Shown here in pieces: positions 1-9,037 of a stretch of DNA of 64,000 nucleotides (within the stretch, counting starts at the first letter, position 1; every line of letters begins with the position of its first letter). The notes under the pieces were generated by a model. It did no database searches. It worked only from the letters and a program-made list of their open reading frames with translations, and was not told the DNA's origin. This stretch comes from G963662905 sp965230045. GTDB taxonomy: Bacteria; Bacteroidota; Bacteroidia; Bacteroidales; WRLA01. The position numbers and the translations under genes are program-made. Where the stretch lies: the NCBI GenBank assembly GCA_965230045.1, contig OZ245940.1, positions 4,836,001 to 4,900,000 on the forward strand. The letters run 5' to 3'.

Positions 1-1
1 T

Positions 2-931
2 ATTATCGCTCAGGAATGTTCCGAACTTTTTATCTCGGAATATGTAGAAGGTTCCGGCAACAACAAAGCCATTGAGATTTACAATCCAACAGATGATGTA
101 ATTGATCTCTCTGCGTATCAGCTGGTTCGTTATTCCAATGGTGGAACCACTCCAAATGGTGTTGCACTCGGTGGCACGATCCAACCCAAAAGCACTTATG
201 TAGTAGTTCTGGACAAACGCGATCCAAATGGAACAGGGCAAGACATTATGGTAGATTTAGCATTACAAGCAAAAGCGGACACTTTTTTATGTCCGATCTA
301 TGAGATAAATAAAGCCATGTATTTCAATGGCAATGATGCAATGGCTCTTGAAAAAATTGGAGGTGAAGCCGTTGATATTTTCGCTCGCGCTGGCAACCCA
401 GACCCCGAAAATGGCTGGACAAATGTTACAGACACTACAATCACATATAACGACAATGGTGTACCCACAGATTATACCATTACAGATTATATCGTAGGCC
501 CCTTATTTTGGATGAGCTGGACCAGAGATCATTCATTAATTCGTAAGCCACAGGTAACTCAGGGCGTTACTACAAATCCTGATGTTTTCATTGTAACTAT
601 GGAATACGACAGCCTTCCTGAAAACACTTTTGAAAACCTGGGAAGCCATGTGTGCGACTGCAACAATGCATCGGTAAATGATTTGGCAGAAGCCAGCTTT
701 AAGTTTTATCCCAATCCGGTTTCCGATGGCCAACTGACTATTGAAAGCGAAGAAGCCATCGAAAGCGTACTAATTATGAGCATCACCGGTCAGGTTATAT
801 CGGAACGTGAATTTGGTTTCGCCACATTCAGCAGCACATTCAACATCAATGATGTTGAAAGCGGCATATATTTTATTAAGGCACGGCTCACTAACGATCA
901 ACAGATTGTACGGAAATTCGTAAAAGAATAA
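2..931 (+). CDS. Secreted lamin-tail-domain protein with T9SS sorting tail (5' end outside window)
   Basis: The reading frame is open from the first bases of the window, so the start lies upstream. The visible 309 residues begin with what looks like the end of a signal peptide (IIAQ, cleavage after AQ), so probably only 15-20 residues are missing. Residues 8-50 (LFISEYVEGSGNNKAIEIYN) are a classic lamin-tail domain, common at the front of secreted nucleases and surface proteins. The last ~80 residues (FKFYPNPVSDGQ... to ...KFVKE) form a type IX secretion C-terminal sorting domain, so the protein should be exported and anchored or released at the cell surface. No catalytic domain is visible between the two. 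A TonB receptor and a secreted endonuclease follow on the same strand, suggesting a shared role in handling extracellular polymer. Confidence 0.85.
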   Translation: MIAQECSELFISEYVEGSGNNKAIEIYNPTDDVIDLSAYQLVRYSNGGTTPNGVALGGTIQPKSTYVVVLDKRDPNGTGQDIMVDLALQAKADTFLCPIYEINKAMYFNGNDAMALEKIGGEAVDIFARAGNPDPENGWTNVTDTTITYNDNGVPTDYTITDYIVGPLFWMSWTRDHSLIRKPQVTQGVTTNPDVFIVTMEYDSLPENTFENLGSHVCDCNNASVNDLAEASFKFYPNPVSDGQLTIESEEAIESVLIMSITGQVISEREFGFATFSSTFNINDVESGIYFIKARLTNDQQIVRKFVKE

Positions 932-1021
932 GATAAAATTCTCATTATAAATTGGCATCCTCGGTCAGCCCAAGGGTGCCAATTTTGTCTTAGCAAAAAC
1001 CAAAACTTAATAATTAGAATA

Positions 1022-3754
1022 ATGAATTGCAGGAAAATAGCCTTATTCACCGGCCTACTTTTAATGTCTGTAACGCTTTTTGCACAGAAAGGTACAATCA
1101 AAGGCATTATAACAGACAAAAGCACCGGTGAAAGCCTGATTGGCGCCAATGTTACTTATGCCCCTGGCAAGGGCGTTGTAACCGGTCTTGATGGAGATTA
1201 TACAATGGAATTGCCCTATGGCGATTACACATTAACGATCAGTTATGTTGGGTTTGATACCCAAACCAAAAATATTACAATAAACAAAGCGGTGCAAACG
1301 ATCAACTTCAGCCTTAACTACACCATGTTATCCGAAGTTGAAGTCGTTGGAGATATGGCCAAAACCCGGGAGACTCCGGTGGCTTTCTCCAATATTGAAT
1401 CCATCAAAATGGAGGAAGAACTAGCAAGCCAGGATATTCCGTTGATACTCAATGCCACACCCGGTGTTTATGCCACACAACAAGGCGGTGGCGATGGCGA
1501 TTCGCGCATCAATATACGTGGATTCAACCAACGAAATGTTGCCGTAATGCTGGACGGTATTCCTGTAAATGATATGGAAAACGGCTGGGTATATTGGTCG
1601 AACTGGTTTGGTCTGGATGTTGTAATGCAAAATACCCAGATTCAGCGTGGATTAGGAAAATCCAAACTAGCAATCCCCTCTGTAGGTGGTACAATTAACC
1701 TCCAAACAAAAGGTATTGGGTCTAAACCTTTGTACACCATAAAACAGGAAGTCGGAAGCGACCTGTTCTTGAGAACATCGGTTGGGCTTACAACAGGAAG
1801 AATGAAAAATGGATGGGGAATCACTGCCGCAGGCTCTTATAAGAGAGGTGATGGCTGGGTTGATCAAACCTGGACAGAAGGCTGGTTCTATTTTTTACGC
1901 ATCGATAAAGAACTTGGAAACCACCACATCAGCTTTAAAGCTATGGGAGCACCTCAGGAACATGGCCAAAGAAGCACAAAAAGTCCATTGGTGGAGATTG
2001 ACTCAACATATGCATTTAATAATGGAGTAAATAGAGATGACATTATTCCGGGAACATTTGTCAATTTGGGAAGAAAGTATAATCCTGATTGGGGATGGCT
2101 AGAACGGTATACTTTTAACGCAGAAGGCGGAATTAATAGTGCACCAAGAGAAGCCTTAAACAGCAAAAAAAACTACTACCACAAACCAATGTTTTCTTTA
2201 AGTGATTTTTGGAATGTGAATGACAATCTGTATATTTCAAACATACTTTATCTTTCAGTTGGTAGTGGAGGAGGAACAGGACTAAAAAACACTCCAAATC
2301 CTACTTCCGAAGGTCAAATAAATCTGCAATCAGCTTATGATGCAAACATTAATAATCCAAACGGAAATTCCGATGTATATCAGTATTCTTCCATAAATAA
2401 CCACTTCTGGTATGGATTACTTTCAACTTTTTCATTGGAAATCAACGAATTCTGGAACTTATCAGGTGGACTTGACCTAAGAGATTACCGAGGAGAACAT
2501 TACAGAGAAGTATATGATCTCCTTGGGGGCAAATATATGTCTGACGATTATAATTCAAATGCTCCTAAAAAAGAAAAATATTATGAAGGAGATAAAATAT
2601 ATTATCATAATGACGCATTAGTTAGATGGGGAGGAATATTTGGACAATTATCATTTAAAAAGAATGATTTAAGTGCATTTATAAACATCACCGGATCATA
2701 TAGCGGAAACAAAAGGATAGATTATTTTAAACCTAAAATGATCGAATTGAAAGATACAGTCCTGAGGGTTTCATATGACACAGAAGTCGAATATAATGGC
2801 GTGGTTTATAATATTAATTCTCCTGAGGCTGTATATGCTCATACAGGTTGGAGTTGGTTTGCTGGCGGAACAATAAAAGGAGGCGTAAACTACAATATTA
2901 ATGATAACATGAATATTTTTGGAAACATGGGTTATATCCACAAAGCTCCCCGTTTTAAAAATATTTATGATAATGCCAATACAAAACTCTTAGACATAAA
3001 AAATGAAGAAATTAATGCGTTCGAATTAGGCTATAGTTATTACAATTCAAAAATTACATTTAATTTTAATTCTTATTATACTATTTGGTCAAACAAACCT
3101 GCTGACAGAACCTATACTGAAAATGACCCGAATTCAGACGAGACTTACACGATCAATATTAATGGTATGGATGCCAGGCACATGGGTCTTGAGTTTGAGT
3201 TTGCATATCAAATTACTGATAAAATTTTATTTGAATCGCTCTTATCTATTGGTGATTGGAAGTGGACTTCAGCAGATAGCGCCAGAGTTTACAATGAAGC
3301 CCAAGAACTTGTTGGTATTAGATACTTTGATGCAAAAGGCATATATGTAGGCGATGCAGCGCAACTTCAAAACCGTGAAAGTATAAGGATAGAGCCTATT
3401 AAAAATACATATATTAAAGCATCCCTTACTTATTTTGGAAAACATTATTCAGAATTTGACCCCCTTGAATTGGATCCAAAAAGAAACCCTCTGTCCTTTG
3501 ATGAGAACGGCAATCCACGGCAATCCTGGAAAATCCCAGATTACTATATTATTGATTTGCATTTAGGCTATAAGTTCAATATCAAAAAGACAAATTTTAA
3601 TATAAGAGGAAGTGTATTAAATCTCCTTGATGAAGTTTATGTAACTGATGCAGATAATAATGGGTATTATTACAAAGATTTTGATGCTAAATCTGCCCGT
3701 GCTTATTTCGGTCTGGGCCGCAGGTTTAATATCTCACTACAAATGACATTCTAA
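1022..3754 (+). CDS. TonB-dependent outer-membrane receptor with carboxypeptidase-like N-domain
   Basis: The 910-residue protein starts with a signal peptide (...LLMSVTLFAQ). A carboxypeptidase-regulatory-like beta-sandwich follows at about 25-105 (GTIKGIITDKSTGESLIGAN). The plug is at about 115-230 (INIRGFNQRNVAVMLDGIPV), and the rest is a 22-strand-type barrel ending in an aromatic residue (SLQMTF). It should import a ligand across the outer membrane using TonB energy; the substrate cannot be read from sequence. It lacks a SusD partner. It lies 90 nt after the lamin-tail protein and 14 nt before a secreted endonuclease I, so it is probably co-transcribed with the nuclease. Import of a nuclease product is an inference from that layout only. 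Confidence 0.9.
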   Translation: MNCRKIALFTGLLLMSVTLFAQKGTIKGIITDKSTGESLIGANVTYAPGKGVVTGLDGDYTMELPYGDYTLTISYVGFDTQTKNITINKAVQTINFSLNYTMLSEVEVVGDMAKTRETPVAFSNIESIKMEEELASQDIPLILNATPGVYATQQGGGDGDSRINIRGFNQRNVAVMLDGIPVNDMENGWVYWSNWFGLDVVMQNTQIQRGLGKSKLAIPSVGGTINLQTKGIGSKPLYTIKQEVGSDLFLRTSVGLTTGRMKNGWGITAAGSYKRGDGWVDQTWTEGWFYFLRIDKELGNHHISFKAMGAPQEHGQRSTKSPLVEIDSTYAFNNGVNRDDIIPGTFVNLGRKYNPDWGWLERYTFNAEGGINSAPREALNSKKNYYHKPMFSLSDFWNVNDNLYISNILYLSVGSGGGTGLKNTPNPTSEGQINLQSAYDANINNPNGNSDVYQYSSINNHFWYGLLSTFSLEINEFWNLSGGLDLRDYRGEHYREVYDLLGGKYMSDDYNSNAPKKEKYYEGDKIYYHNDALVRWGGIFGQLSFKKNDLSAFINITGSYSGNKRIDYFKPKMIELKDTVLRVSYDTEVEYNGVVYNINSPEAVYAHTGWSWFAGGTIKGGVNYNINDNMNIFGNMGYIHKAPRFKNIYDNANTKLLDIKNEEINAFELGYSYYNSKITFNFNSYYTIWSNKPADRTYTENDPNSDETYTININGMDARHMGLEFEFAYQITDKILFESLLSIGDWKWTSADSARVYNEAQELVGIRYFDAKGIYVGDAAQLQNRESIRIEPIKNTYIKASLTYFGKHYSEFDPLELDPKRNPLSFDENGNPRQSWKIPDYYIIDLHLGYKFNIKKTNFNIRGSVLNLLDEVYVTDADNNGYYYKDFDAKSARAYFGLGRRFNISLQMTF

Positions 3755-3768
3755 AGAACATAATAAAA

Positions 3769-5949
3769 ATGAAAATCAGATTAATCTTAATGATCCTGGG
3801 GCTTTGGAGCCTTCAGGCTATGGCTCAGCCCACCGGATACTATAACGGCACAGGTAATAAAACCGGCGATGAACTAAAAACCGCACTCAATGGCATTATC
3901 GATGACCACAGGCAATATTCCTATTTTGCATCAAAAACCATTATGAAATTTTCTGATGCCGACCCCACAAACCCAAACAATGTAATTCTGGTTTATACCG
4001 GTCGTTCGCAAGCCAATAACGACTACGGAACCAGTGGAGACCAGATCAACCGTGAGCACGTTTGGGCCAAATCGCACGGAAACTTTAATGAAGTTCCGCC
4101 CATGTTTAATGATGTGCACAACCTGAAACCAGCAGACGCCTCGGTGAACACACTGCGCAGCAATAAGGATTTTGACAATGGCGGGACCGAAGTTACTGAG
4201 GCACCCGGTTGTTTTACTACCAGCGATACCTGGGAACCCCGTGACGAGGTAAAAGGCGATATCGCACGTATTATTTTCTATATGGCCACACGCTACGAAG
4301 GAAACAATGGCGAGCGCGATCTGAAAGTTGTGGATTATGTAAATACATATCCTGCTCCGGAAATGGGAAAACTCAGCACTTTGCTGGCATGGAACCAACT
4401 TGATCCACCGGATGATTTTGAGCGCAACCGCAACAATGTCATCTTCCAATGGCAGGAAAACCGCAACCCTTTTATCGACCATCCTGAATTTGTGGACATG
4501 ATCTGGGGAACGGCATTAGCACCTGAAATTTATGCCGACGATGTAACTCAAAATCCGGTAAACCCACGAGAAGACGAAACGGTTACCATCTCAGCAAACA
4601 TGCATGGCCCAACTGCATTCACTTCTGTAAAATTATATTGGGGAACAAGCTACGACAACCTTAGCAATGAAATTGAAATGACTTCAGGCAAAGGCGTTTA
4701 CACTGCCAATATCGGTGGCCAGGCCGGACAAACAAACATTTTCTACAAAATTGTAGCTACGGATGGCAACAATACTGGCGAGAGCATTATTTATAACTAT
4801 TATGTCGCTCCGATTTTCAATGGAACCATTACTACAATCTATGACATCCAGGGCCAGCAGGAAGAAAGCCCTTATGCCGGGGAAACAGTAAGCACAACCG
4901 GTGTTGTAACCGGAGCTTTCGGAAACAATTATTTCCTTCAGGATGGCACAGGAGCCTGGAACGGGCTGTTTATTTACGATGCAAATCATGGCCCGCAAAT
5001 CGGCGACAGCATTATTGTAACGGGCGTAATTGAAGAGTACTATGGCAAAACGGAACTGAAAGACATTAGTGCATACTATCACATTTCGTCCAACAACACA
5101 CTACCAGAACCCACATTAATCAATACCGGCGATGGCGGTGAAGAATGGGAATCTGTTCTGGTTCGCGTAAACAATGCCGTTTGTACCGATGCCGAATACC
5201 AAAGCAATTATTATATGTGGCAGGTGAATGACGGCAGTGGCGATATGGCTGTTCATAATACCAGTATTTTTGAGTATGAGCCAAAGAAAGGCGATTCCTA
5301 CAAAGTTACCGGCCCGCTCAACTTCGATTTCGACGAATGGAAAATTGAGCTGCGGCTGGAAACCGATGTCCAGGCTGCTTCAGATATTGTCGCCCCTGAA
5401 GTTGTTTCTGTTGAAGCTACAAACGACAGCACACTAAAAGTTTCTTTCAATGAAGCAGTAGCAGAAGAAACAGCCGAAGACATCACTAACTACCTGATTG
5501 ACCAGGGCGTTGAAGTGAAAGAAGCTAAAATGCATGCTATTCAGACAAATCTGGTATATCTGAAAGTTTCAAAGTTAACAAATAGCGACTATGCAATTAT
5601 CATAATGGGCGTTACTGATGTTGCCGGCAATGAAATGGAAGAAACAGAAAAGTATTTCACCTGGGGTGGCTCAGCAATCGATGAAATCCTCAGCAACGGA
5701 AGCCTTGAGCTGTATCCAAATCCGGCCACCAGCCAGATGAAGCTGAAGTTTGAAACGATCATGAACACCAATGTTACTGTATTCATTTACAACAACAAAG
5801 GCCAGAAGGTTTACGCTGCAGAAGAAATGCTGCAAGCCGGCGACCAGGTGCTGAGCATTGACCTGGACAGGTTCAGCAACGGCTTATATATGATGCAGTT
5901 CAACACCGAAAGCGGAAGCATAAGCAAAAAGCTTATTATTCAGAAATAA
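3769..5949 (+). CDS. Secreted endonuclease I family nuclease, multidomain, T9SS-exported
   Basis: The 726-residue protein has a signal peptide (...WSLQAMAQ). An endonuclease I (EndA/NucM) domain covers about 20-250 and contains the conserved INREHVWAKSHGNF segment with the catalytic histidine, plus the following metal-site region FNDVHNLKPAD. Next come an Ig-like segment (~260-345), an OB-like domain (~350-540) of the kind seen in secreted nucleases, a second Ig-like segment (~545-625) and a T9SS sorting domain (~640-726, LELYPNPATSQMKL...). It should degrade DNA, and possibly RNA, outside the cell. It follows the TonB receptor by 14 nt. The operon ends at a strong terminator just downstream. 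Family assignment is firm; the OB label is from pattern only. Confidence 0.9.
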   Translation: MKIRLILMILGLWSLQAMAQPTGYYNGTGNKTGDELKTALNGIIDDHRQYSYFASKTIMKFSDADPTNPNNVILVYTGRSQANNDYGTSGDQINREHVWAKSHGNFNEVPPMFNDVHNLKPADASVNTLRSNKDFDNGGTEVTEAPGCFTTSDTWEPRDEVKGDIARIIFYMATRYEGNNGERDLKVVDYVNTYPAPEMGKLSTLLAWNQLDPPDDFERNRNNVIFQWQENRNPFIDHPEFVDMIWGTALAPEIYADDVTQNPVNPREDETVTISANMHGPTAFTSVKLYWGTSYDNLSNEIEMTSGKGVYTANIGGQAGQTNIFYKIVATDGNNTGESIIYNYYVAPIFNGTITTIYDIQGQQEESPYAGETVSTTGVVTGAFGNNYFLQDGTGAWNGLFIYDANHGPQIGDSIIVTGVIEEYYGKTELKDISAYYHISSNNTLPEPTLINTGDGGEEWESVLVRVNNAVCTDAEYQSNYYMWQVNDGSGDMAVHNTSIFEYEPKKGDSYKVTGPLNFDFDEWKIELRLETDVQAASDIVAPEVVSVEATNDSTLKVSFNEAVAEETAEDITNYLIDQGVEVKEAKMHAIQTNLVYLKVSKLTNSDYAIIIMGVTDVAGNEMEETEKYFTWGGSAIDEILSNGSLELYPNPATSQMKLKFETIMNTNVTVFIYNNKGQKVYAAEEMLQAGDQVLSIDLDRFSNGLYMMQFNTESGSISKKLIIQK

Positions 5950-5980
5950 ACGCAATTCAGCCAAAGCTGATTGATTGATA

Positions 5981-6019
5981 AAAAACAGGGGCTATTCCAT
6001 AGGGACAGCCCCTGTTTTT
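5981..6019 (+). terminator. Rho-independent terminator after the nuclease operon
   Basis: A perfect 13-bp stem (AAAAACAGGGGCT, 5981-5993, with its complement at 6007-6019) encloses a 13-nt loop and ends in a T run. The A run on the other side makes it potentially bidirectional. Confidence 0.9.
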
Positions 6020-6033
6020 ATGCACAAAAAATT

Positions 6034-6041
6034 TATCTTTG
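6034..6041 (+). promoter_or_regulatory. Bacteroidota -7 promoter element (TATCTTTG)
   Basis: TATCTTTG matches the TAnnTTTG -7 consensus exactly. It lies 36 nt before the ATG of the mannosyltransferase gene and just after a terminator, as expected for a new operon. No clear -33 element is visible. Confidence 0.6.
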
Positions 6042-6077
6042 CATTTTAATTGCCACAGTATAGTTTCACTTATTTAA

Positions 6078-6818
6078 ATGAGCCTGATGAAATCAGATAG
6101 CCTGGTCATTATACCGACTTACAACGAGAAAGAGAATATAGAAGCTATTATCCGAAAAGTATTTTCTTTGGAAAAAGATTTCCATATTCTGATCGTTGAA
6201 GATAATTCTCCTGATGGCACAGCAGCAATTGTAAAACGGCTGATGCAGGAATTTCCTGAGCAGCTTTTTATTGAAGAGCGCAAAGGAAAACTTGGGCTGG
6301 GCACCGCTTACATCCATGGTTTCCGCTGGGCATTGGCGCGCGATTATGAATACATCTTTGAGATGGATGCCGATTTTTCGCACAATCCGGAAGACCTGGA
6401 ACGCTTGTACCATGCCACAGCCGTTGAAGGCAATGACCTGGCCATTGGTTCGCGTTACATCACAGGTGTGAATGTGGTCAACTGGCCCATGGGGCGTGTG
6501 TTGATGTCGTACTACGCATCGGCATATGTACGCACCATTCTCGGAATCAGCATCCGCGACACCACGGCAGGCTTTAAATGTTACCGCCGCAGGGTATTGG
6601 AAACCATTAATCTGGACGAAATCCGTTTTATGGGCTATGCCTTCCAGATCGAGATGAAATATACCGCATTTAAACTTGGCTTTGTCATCAAGGAAGTGCC
6701 GATCATATTCACCGACCGCACCAAAGGAACCTCCAAGATGAGCAAAGGGATCTTTAAAGAAGCAGCCATCGGCGTAATCAAACTCCGCTTTAAAAAAATT
6801 GCCCCGGCAAAGGATTAA
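6078..6818 (+). CDS. Polyprenol-phosphate mannosyltransferase (GT2, DPM1-like)
   Basis: The 246-residue protein is a short, TM-free family 2 glycosyltransferase that resembles dolichol/polyprenol monophosphomannose synthases. It has IIPTYNEKENIEAII at the N terminus, VEDNSPDGT for nucleotide-sugar binding, the DAD metal motif (EMDADFSHNPEDL) and IGSRYITGV. It should transfer mannose (or a similar sugar) from GDP-sugar to a polyprenyl phosphate at the inner face of the cytoplasmic membrane. Starts at 6078 and 6087 are both possible. It is followed 45 nt later by dihydroorotase, a pairing I recall from other Bacteroidota. The sugar specificity is inferred from the family. Confidence 0.88.
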   Translation: MSLMKSDSLVIIPTYNEKENIEAIIRKVFSLEKDFHILIVEDNSPDGTAAIVKRLMQEFPEQLFIEERKGKLGLGTAYIHGFRWALARDYEYIFEMDADFSHNPEDLERLYHATAVEGNDLAIGSRYITGVNVVNWPMGRVLMSYYASAYVRTILGISIRDTTAGFKCYRRRVLETINLDEIRFMGYAFQIEMKYTAFKLGFVIKEVPIIFTDRTKGTSKMSKGIFKEAAIGVIKLRFKKIAPAKD

Positions 6819-6863
6819 GCAATCCTGTAAACTGCTGATAGGCAAACAATAAAAACAAAACCT

Positions 6864-8207
6864 ATGAGCAAGACCTTAATTAAGAATGCAATTATCATCA
6901 ATGAAGGACAGGAATTTAACGGTTCTGTACTGATCGAAAATGAACGCATTCAAAAGATTTATAAAGGAAACGAACTTCCCGAAAGTACTTCCCACACACA
7001 TATCATTGATGCCTGTGGGCACTATCTTCTGCCTGGCGTAATTGACGATCAGGTGCATTTCCGTGAGCCCGGCCTTACGCAAAAAGCTGATATTGAAAGC
7101 GAAAGCCATGCAGCGGTTGCCGGAGGAGTAACATCCTATATGGAAATGCCCAATACCAATCCGCAAACCCTTACTCAGGAATTGCTGGGCGACAAATATA
7201 AAAAGGCTGAAAATGTCTCCTTAGCCAATTACAGCTTTTATATGGGCGCATCCAACGACAATCTGGATGAAGTTTTAAAAACAGATCCCAAAACCGTTTG
7301 TGGATTGAAAGTATTTATGGGCAGCTCCACAGGAAATATGCTGGTTGACAAGCCGGATACGCTGAAAGGAATTTTCAGTGAATCCCCTTTGCTCATTGCC
7401 ACTCATTGCGAAGATGAAGCCACAATCCAGGCAAATATCGCGGCAGCAAAAGCAAAATACGGCGATAATGTGCCCATTGAACAGCATCCCATCATCCGCA
7501 GTGCAGAAGCCTGTTACAAATCGAGCAGCATGGCTGTGGAACTGGCGGAGAAATACGGTGCGCAGCTGCATGTGCTGCATATTTCCACAGCGCGGGAAAC
7601 AGATTTATTCCGCAACGATATCCCTCTGGAAGAAAAGAAAATCACGGCAGAAGTTTGCGCACACCATTTGTGGTTCAGCAGCGATGATTACAAAAAATAC
7701 GGCACGCGCATCAAATGGAACCCCGCTGTGAAAAGCCCTGCCGACCGTGAAGGTTTGAGAAAAGCATTGCTGGAAGGGAAATTGGATGTTGTTGCTACCG
7801 ATCATGCACCGCATTTGCTTCCTGAAAAGCAGAACACTTATTTTAAAGCGCCATCGGGCGGGCCACTGGTGCAGCATTCGCTTCAGGCGATGCTTGAGAT
7901 GCATGAACAGGGGGTTTTCAGCCTTCCTTTTGTTGTGGAAAAAATGTGCCATGCCCCGGCGAAATTGTTCCGCATCGCCGAAAGGGGCTTTATCCGTGAA
8001 GGATATTTTGCCGATCTGGTGCTGGTAAAAAAGAAAAGCATGACGGTAGCGACGGAAAATATTTTCTACAAATGCGGCTGGTCACCATTTGAAGGACAGG
8101 AATTTAATTGGTCGGTAACGCATACTTTTGTGAATGGTCATCCGGCCTGGGCCGATCAGAAATTTAACGAAACACTTAAAGGCAAAAGATTAATTTTCAA
8201 CCGATAA
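6864..8207 (+). CDS. pyrC: Dihydroorotase
   Basis: The 447-residue amidohydrolase should cyclise carbamoyl-aspartate to dihydroorotate in pyrimidine synthesis. Visible motifs are DDQVHFREPG (residues 61-70), the carboxylated-lysine segment GLKVFMGSS, metal histidines in THCEDE and HVLHIST, and the catalytic aspartate in VATDHAPH. In the first metal motif the usual His-x-His reads Gln63-x-His65. I recall this Gln from other Bacteroidota dihydroorotases, so it is probably family-typical, but it removes one metal ligand. The length is normal for class I enzymes. It sits in an operon between the mannosyltransferase and a lipoprotein (6-nt gap). Confidence 0.9.
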   Translation: MSKTLIKNAIIINEGQEFNGSVLIENERIQKIYKGNELPESTSHTHIIDACGHYLLPGVIDDQVHFREPGLTQKADIESESHAAVAGGVTSYMEMPNTNPQTLTQELLGDKYKKAENVSLANYSFYMGASNDNLDEVLKTDPKTVCGLKVFMGSSTGNMLVDKPDTLKGIFSESPLLIATHCEDEATIQANIAAAKAKYGDNVPIEQHPIIRSAEACYKSSSMAVELAEKYGAQLHVLHISTARETDLFRNDIPLEEKKITAEVCAHHLWFSSDDYKKYGTRIKWNPAVKSPADREGLRKALLEGKLDVVATDHAPHLLPEKQNTYFKAPSGGPLVQHSLQAMLEMHEQGVFSLPFVVEKMCHAPAKLFRIAERGFIREGYFADLVLVKKKSMTVATENIFYKCGWSPFEGQEFNWSVTHTFVNGHPAWADQKFNETLKGKRLIFNR

Positions 8208-8213
8208 AATTTT

Positions 8214-8666
8214 ATGCAAGGATTTTCAAAAAAACTGTACGGGATTTTCATTGTATTGATATTTTTCTCCTGCACGAAGTCCGTTCCGGAGTTCAAGAAA
8301 GTGGCCGAGCGCTACCCTAACGGAGCCGTTCGTTTGATCGAATACAATACGCTTAACGCAGCAGGCGACACCATTCTGCTTCGCAGCGAAAGCTTTTATG
8401 AAACGGGGCAAACGTATATAAAAGGCTCTTTTGACGAAAATGGCGAGCGCAACGGATATTGGGTTTCCTACCGTGATGACGGAAAAATATGGAGCGAAGG
8501 GGAATTCCTCAACGGGATCAACCACGGCCTGACCAGAGCTTTTCACGAAAACGGCAAACTGTATATGGAAGGCAGCTACAAAAACGGCCATAAAGACGGA
8601 TACTGGCGCTTTTATACGCCCACGGGTGAGCTTGAAAAGGAAATAAAATTTACGGCTCCGGAATAA
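8214..8666 (+). CDS. MORN-like repeat lipoprotein
   Basis: The 150-residue protein has a lipoprotein signal peptide with lipobox IFFSC (Cys20). It then carries about four tandem YwqK/MORN-variant repeats of about 22 residues (for example GYWVSYRDDGKIWSEGEF and GYWRFYTPTGELEKEIKF). Such repeats make an elongated beta-hairpin sheet. The protein is probably anchored to the periplasmic side or the outer membrane. No enzymatic role is visible. It is the last gene of the mannosyltransferase-dihydroorotase operon and is followed by a terminator. Databases often call this family 'toxin-antitoxin YwqK antitoxin', but no toxin gene lies next to it and I do not adopt that label. Confidence 0.8.
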   Translation: MQGFSKKLYGIFIVLIFFSCTKSVPEFKKVAERYPNGAVRLIEYNTLNAAGDTILLRSESFYETGQTYIKGSFDENGERNGYWVSYRDDGKIWSEGEFLNGINHGLTRAFHENGKLYMEGSYKNGHKDGYWRFYTPTGELEKEIKFTAPE

Positions 8667-8698
8667 TTCGGTGTTTACGAAAACAGATTGAACCAAAT

Positions 8699-8733
8699 AA
8701 ATCTCTGAATTTGAGAGATTTGTTTTATTTTTG
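8699..8733 (+). terminator. Terminator hairpin, overlapping a -7 element
   Basis: An 8-bp stem (AAATCTCT at 8699-8706 with AGAGATTT at 8714-8721) and a 7-nt loop are followed by a T-rich stretch. Within that stretch TATTTTTG (8726-8733) also fits the TAnnTTTG -7 consensus, 25 nt before the ATG of the ATPase remnant. Confidence 0.65.
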
Positions 8734-8757
8734 TTCAAATCAAAATAATTCACAGTT

Positions 8758-8883
8758 ATGAAAATAACTAATCTGGATATTTCTAAATTTCGTGCTTTTA
8801 AGCAATTAAATCTGGATGGTTTTGGTAGAATTAATATTCTTCTCGGCGAAAACAATTGTGGAATTGAAAGAAAGTTGATCTGA
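8758..8883 (+). pseudogene. Truncated AAA (OLD/RecF-like) ATPase, first 41 codons only
   Basis: The ATG opens a 41-codon frame that reads like the front of an SMC/OLD-type ATPase: ITNLDISKFRAFKQLNL, then GRINILLGENNCG, which is the Walker A loop. Where GKSS should follow, the sequence becomes IERKLI and stops. The ATPase is therefore broken inside its P-loop, with nothing of the remaining several hundred residues found downstream. A -7 element (8726-8733) is still in place upstream. The break lies 155 nt before the foreign helicase gene, so it most likely marks one edge of the insertion or deletion that created this island. The rest of the gap up to 9037 is AT-rich and holds nothing I recognise. 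Confidence 0.75.
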
Positions 8884-9037
8884 ATGATTGTGGCTTTGTC
8901 GAGAGTGGTATCTATTGACGTACAATTTCATATAACAAATCAGTTGTTAATATATTGACTTTCAAATATGTAGAATATTAATAATTTTATCGCTTTGGGG
9001 AAATATTATTATTCATCGACAAAAAACTTTTGATAAC

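Noticed and set aside
6093..6845. 250-codon open frame on the minus strand opposite the mannosyltransferase
   Set aside because: It lies fully antisense to a clear GT2 gene, has Cys/His/Phe-rich translation typical of a shadow frame and matches nothing.
8214..8666. YwqK-type antitoxin reading of the MORN lipoprotein
   Set aside because: The lipobox and lack of a toxin neighbour fit an envelope lipoprotein in a housekeeping operon.
8226..8855. 209-codon minus-strand frame across the lipoprotein and the gap
   Set aside because: It is antisense to the MORN lipoprotein and runs through its terminator; no recognisable domain.
8884..9037. Continuation of the broken ATPase or a small gene
   Set aside because: The 24-codon frame at 8884 shows no ATPase motif and ends quickly; nothing else is recognisable.
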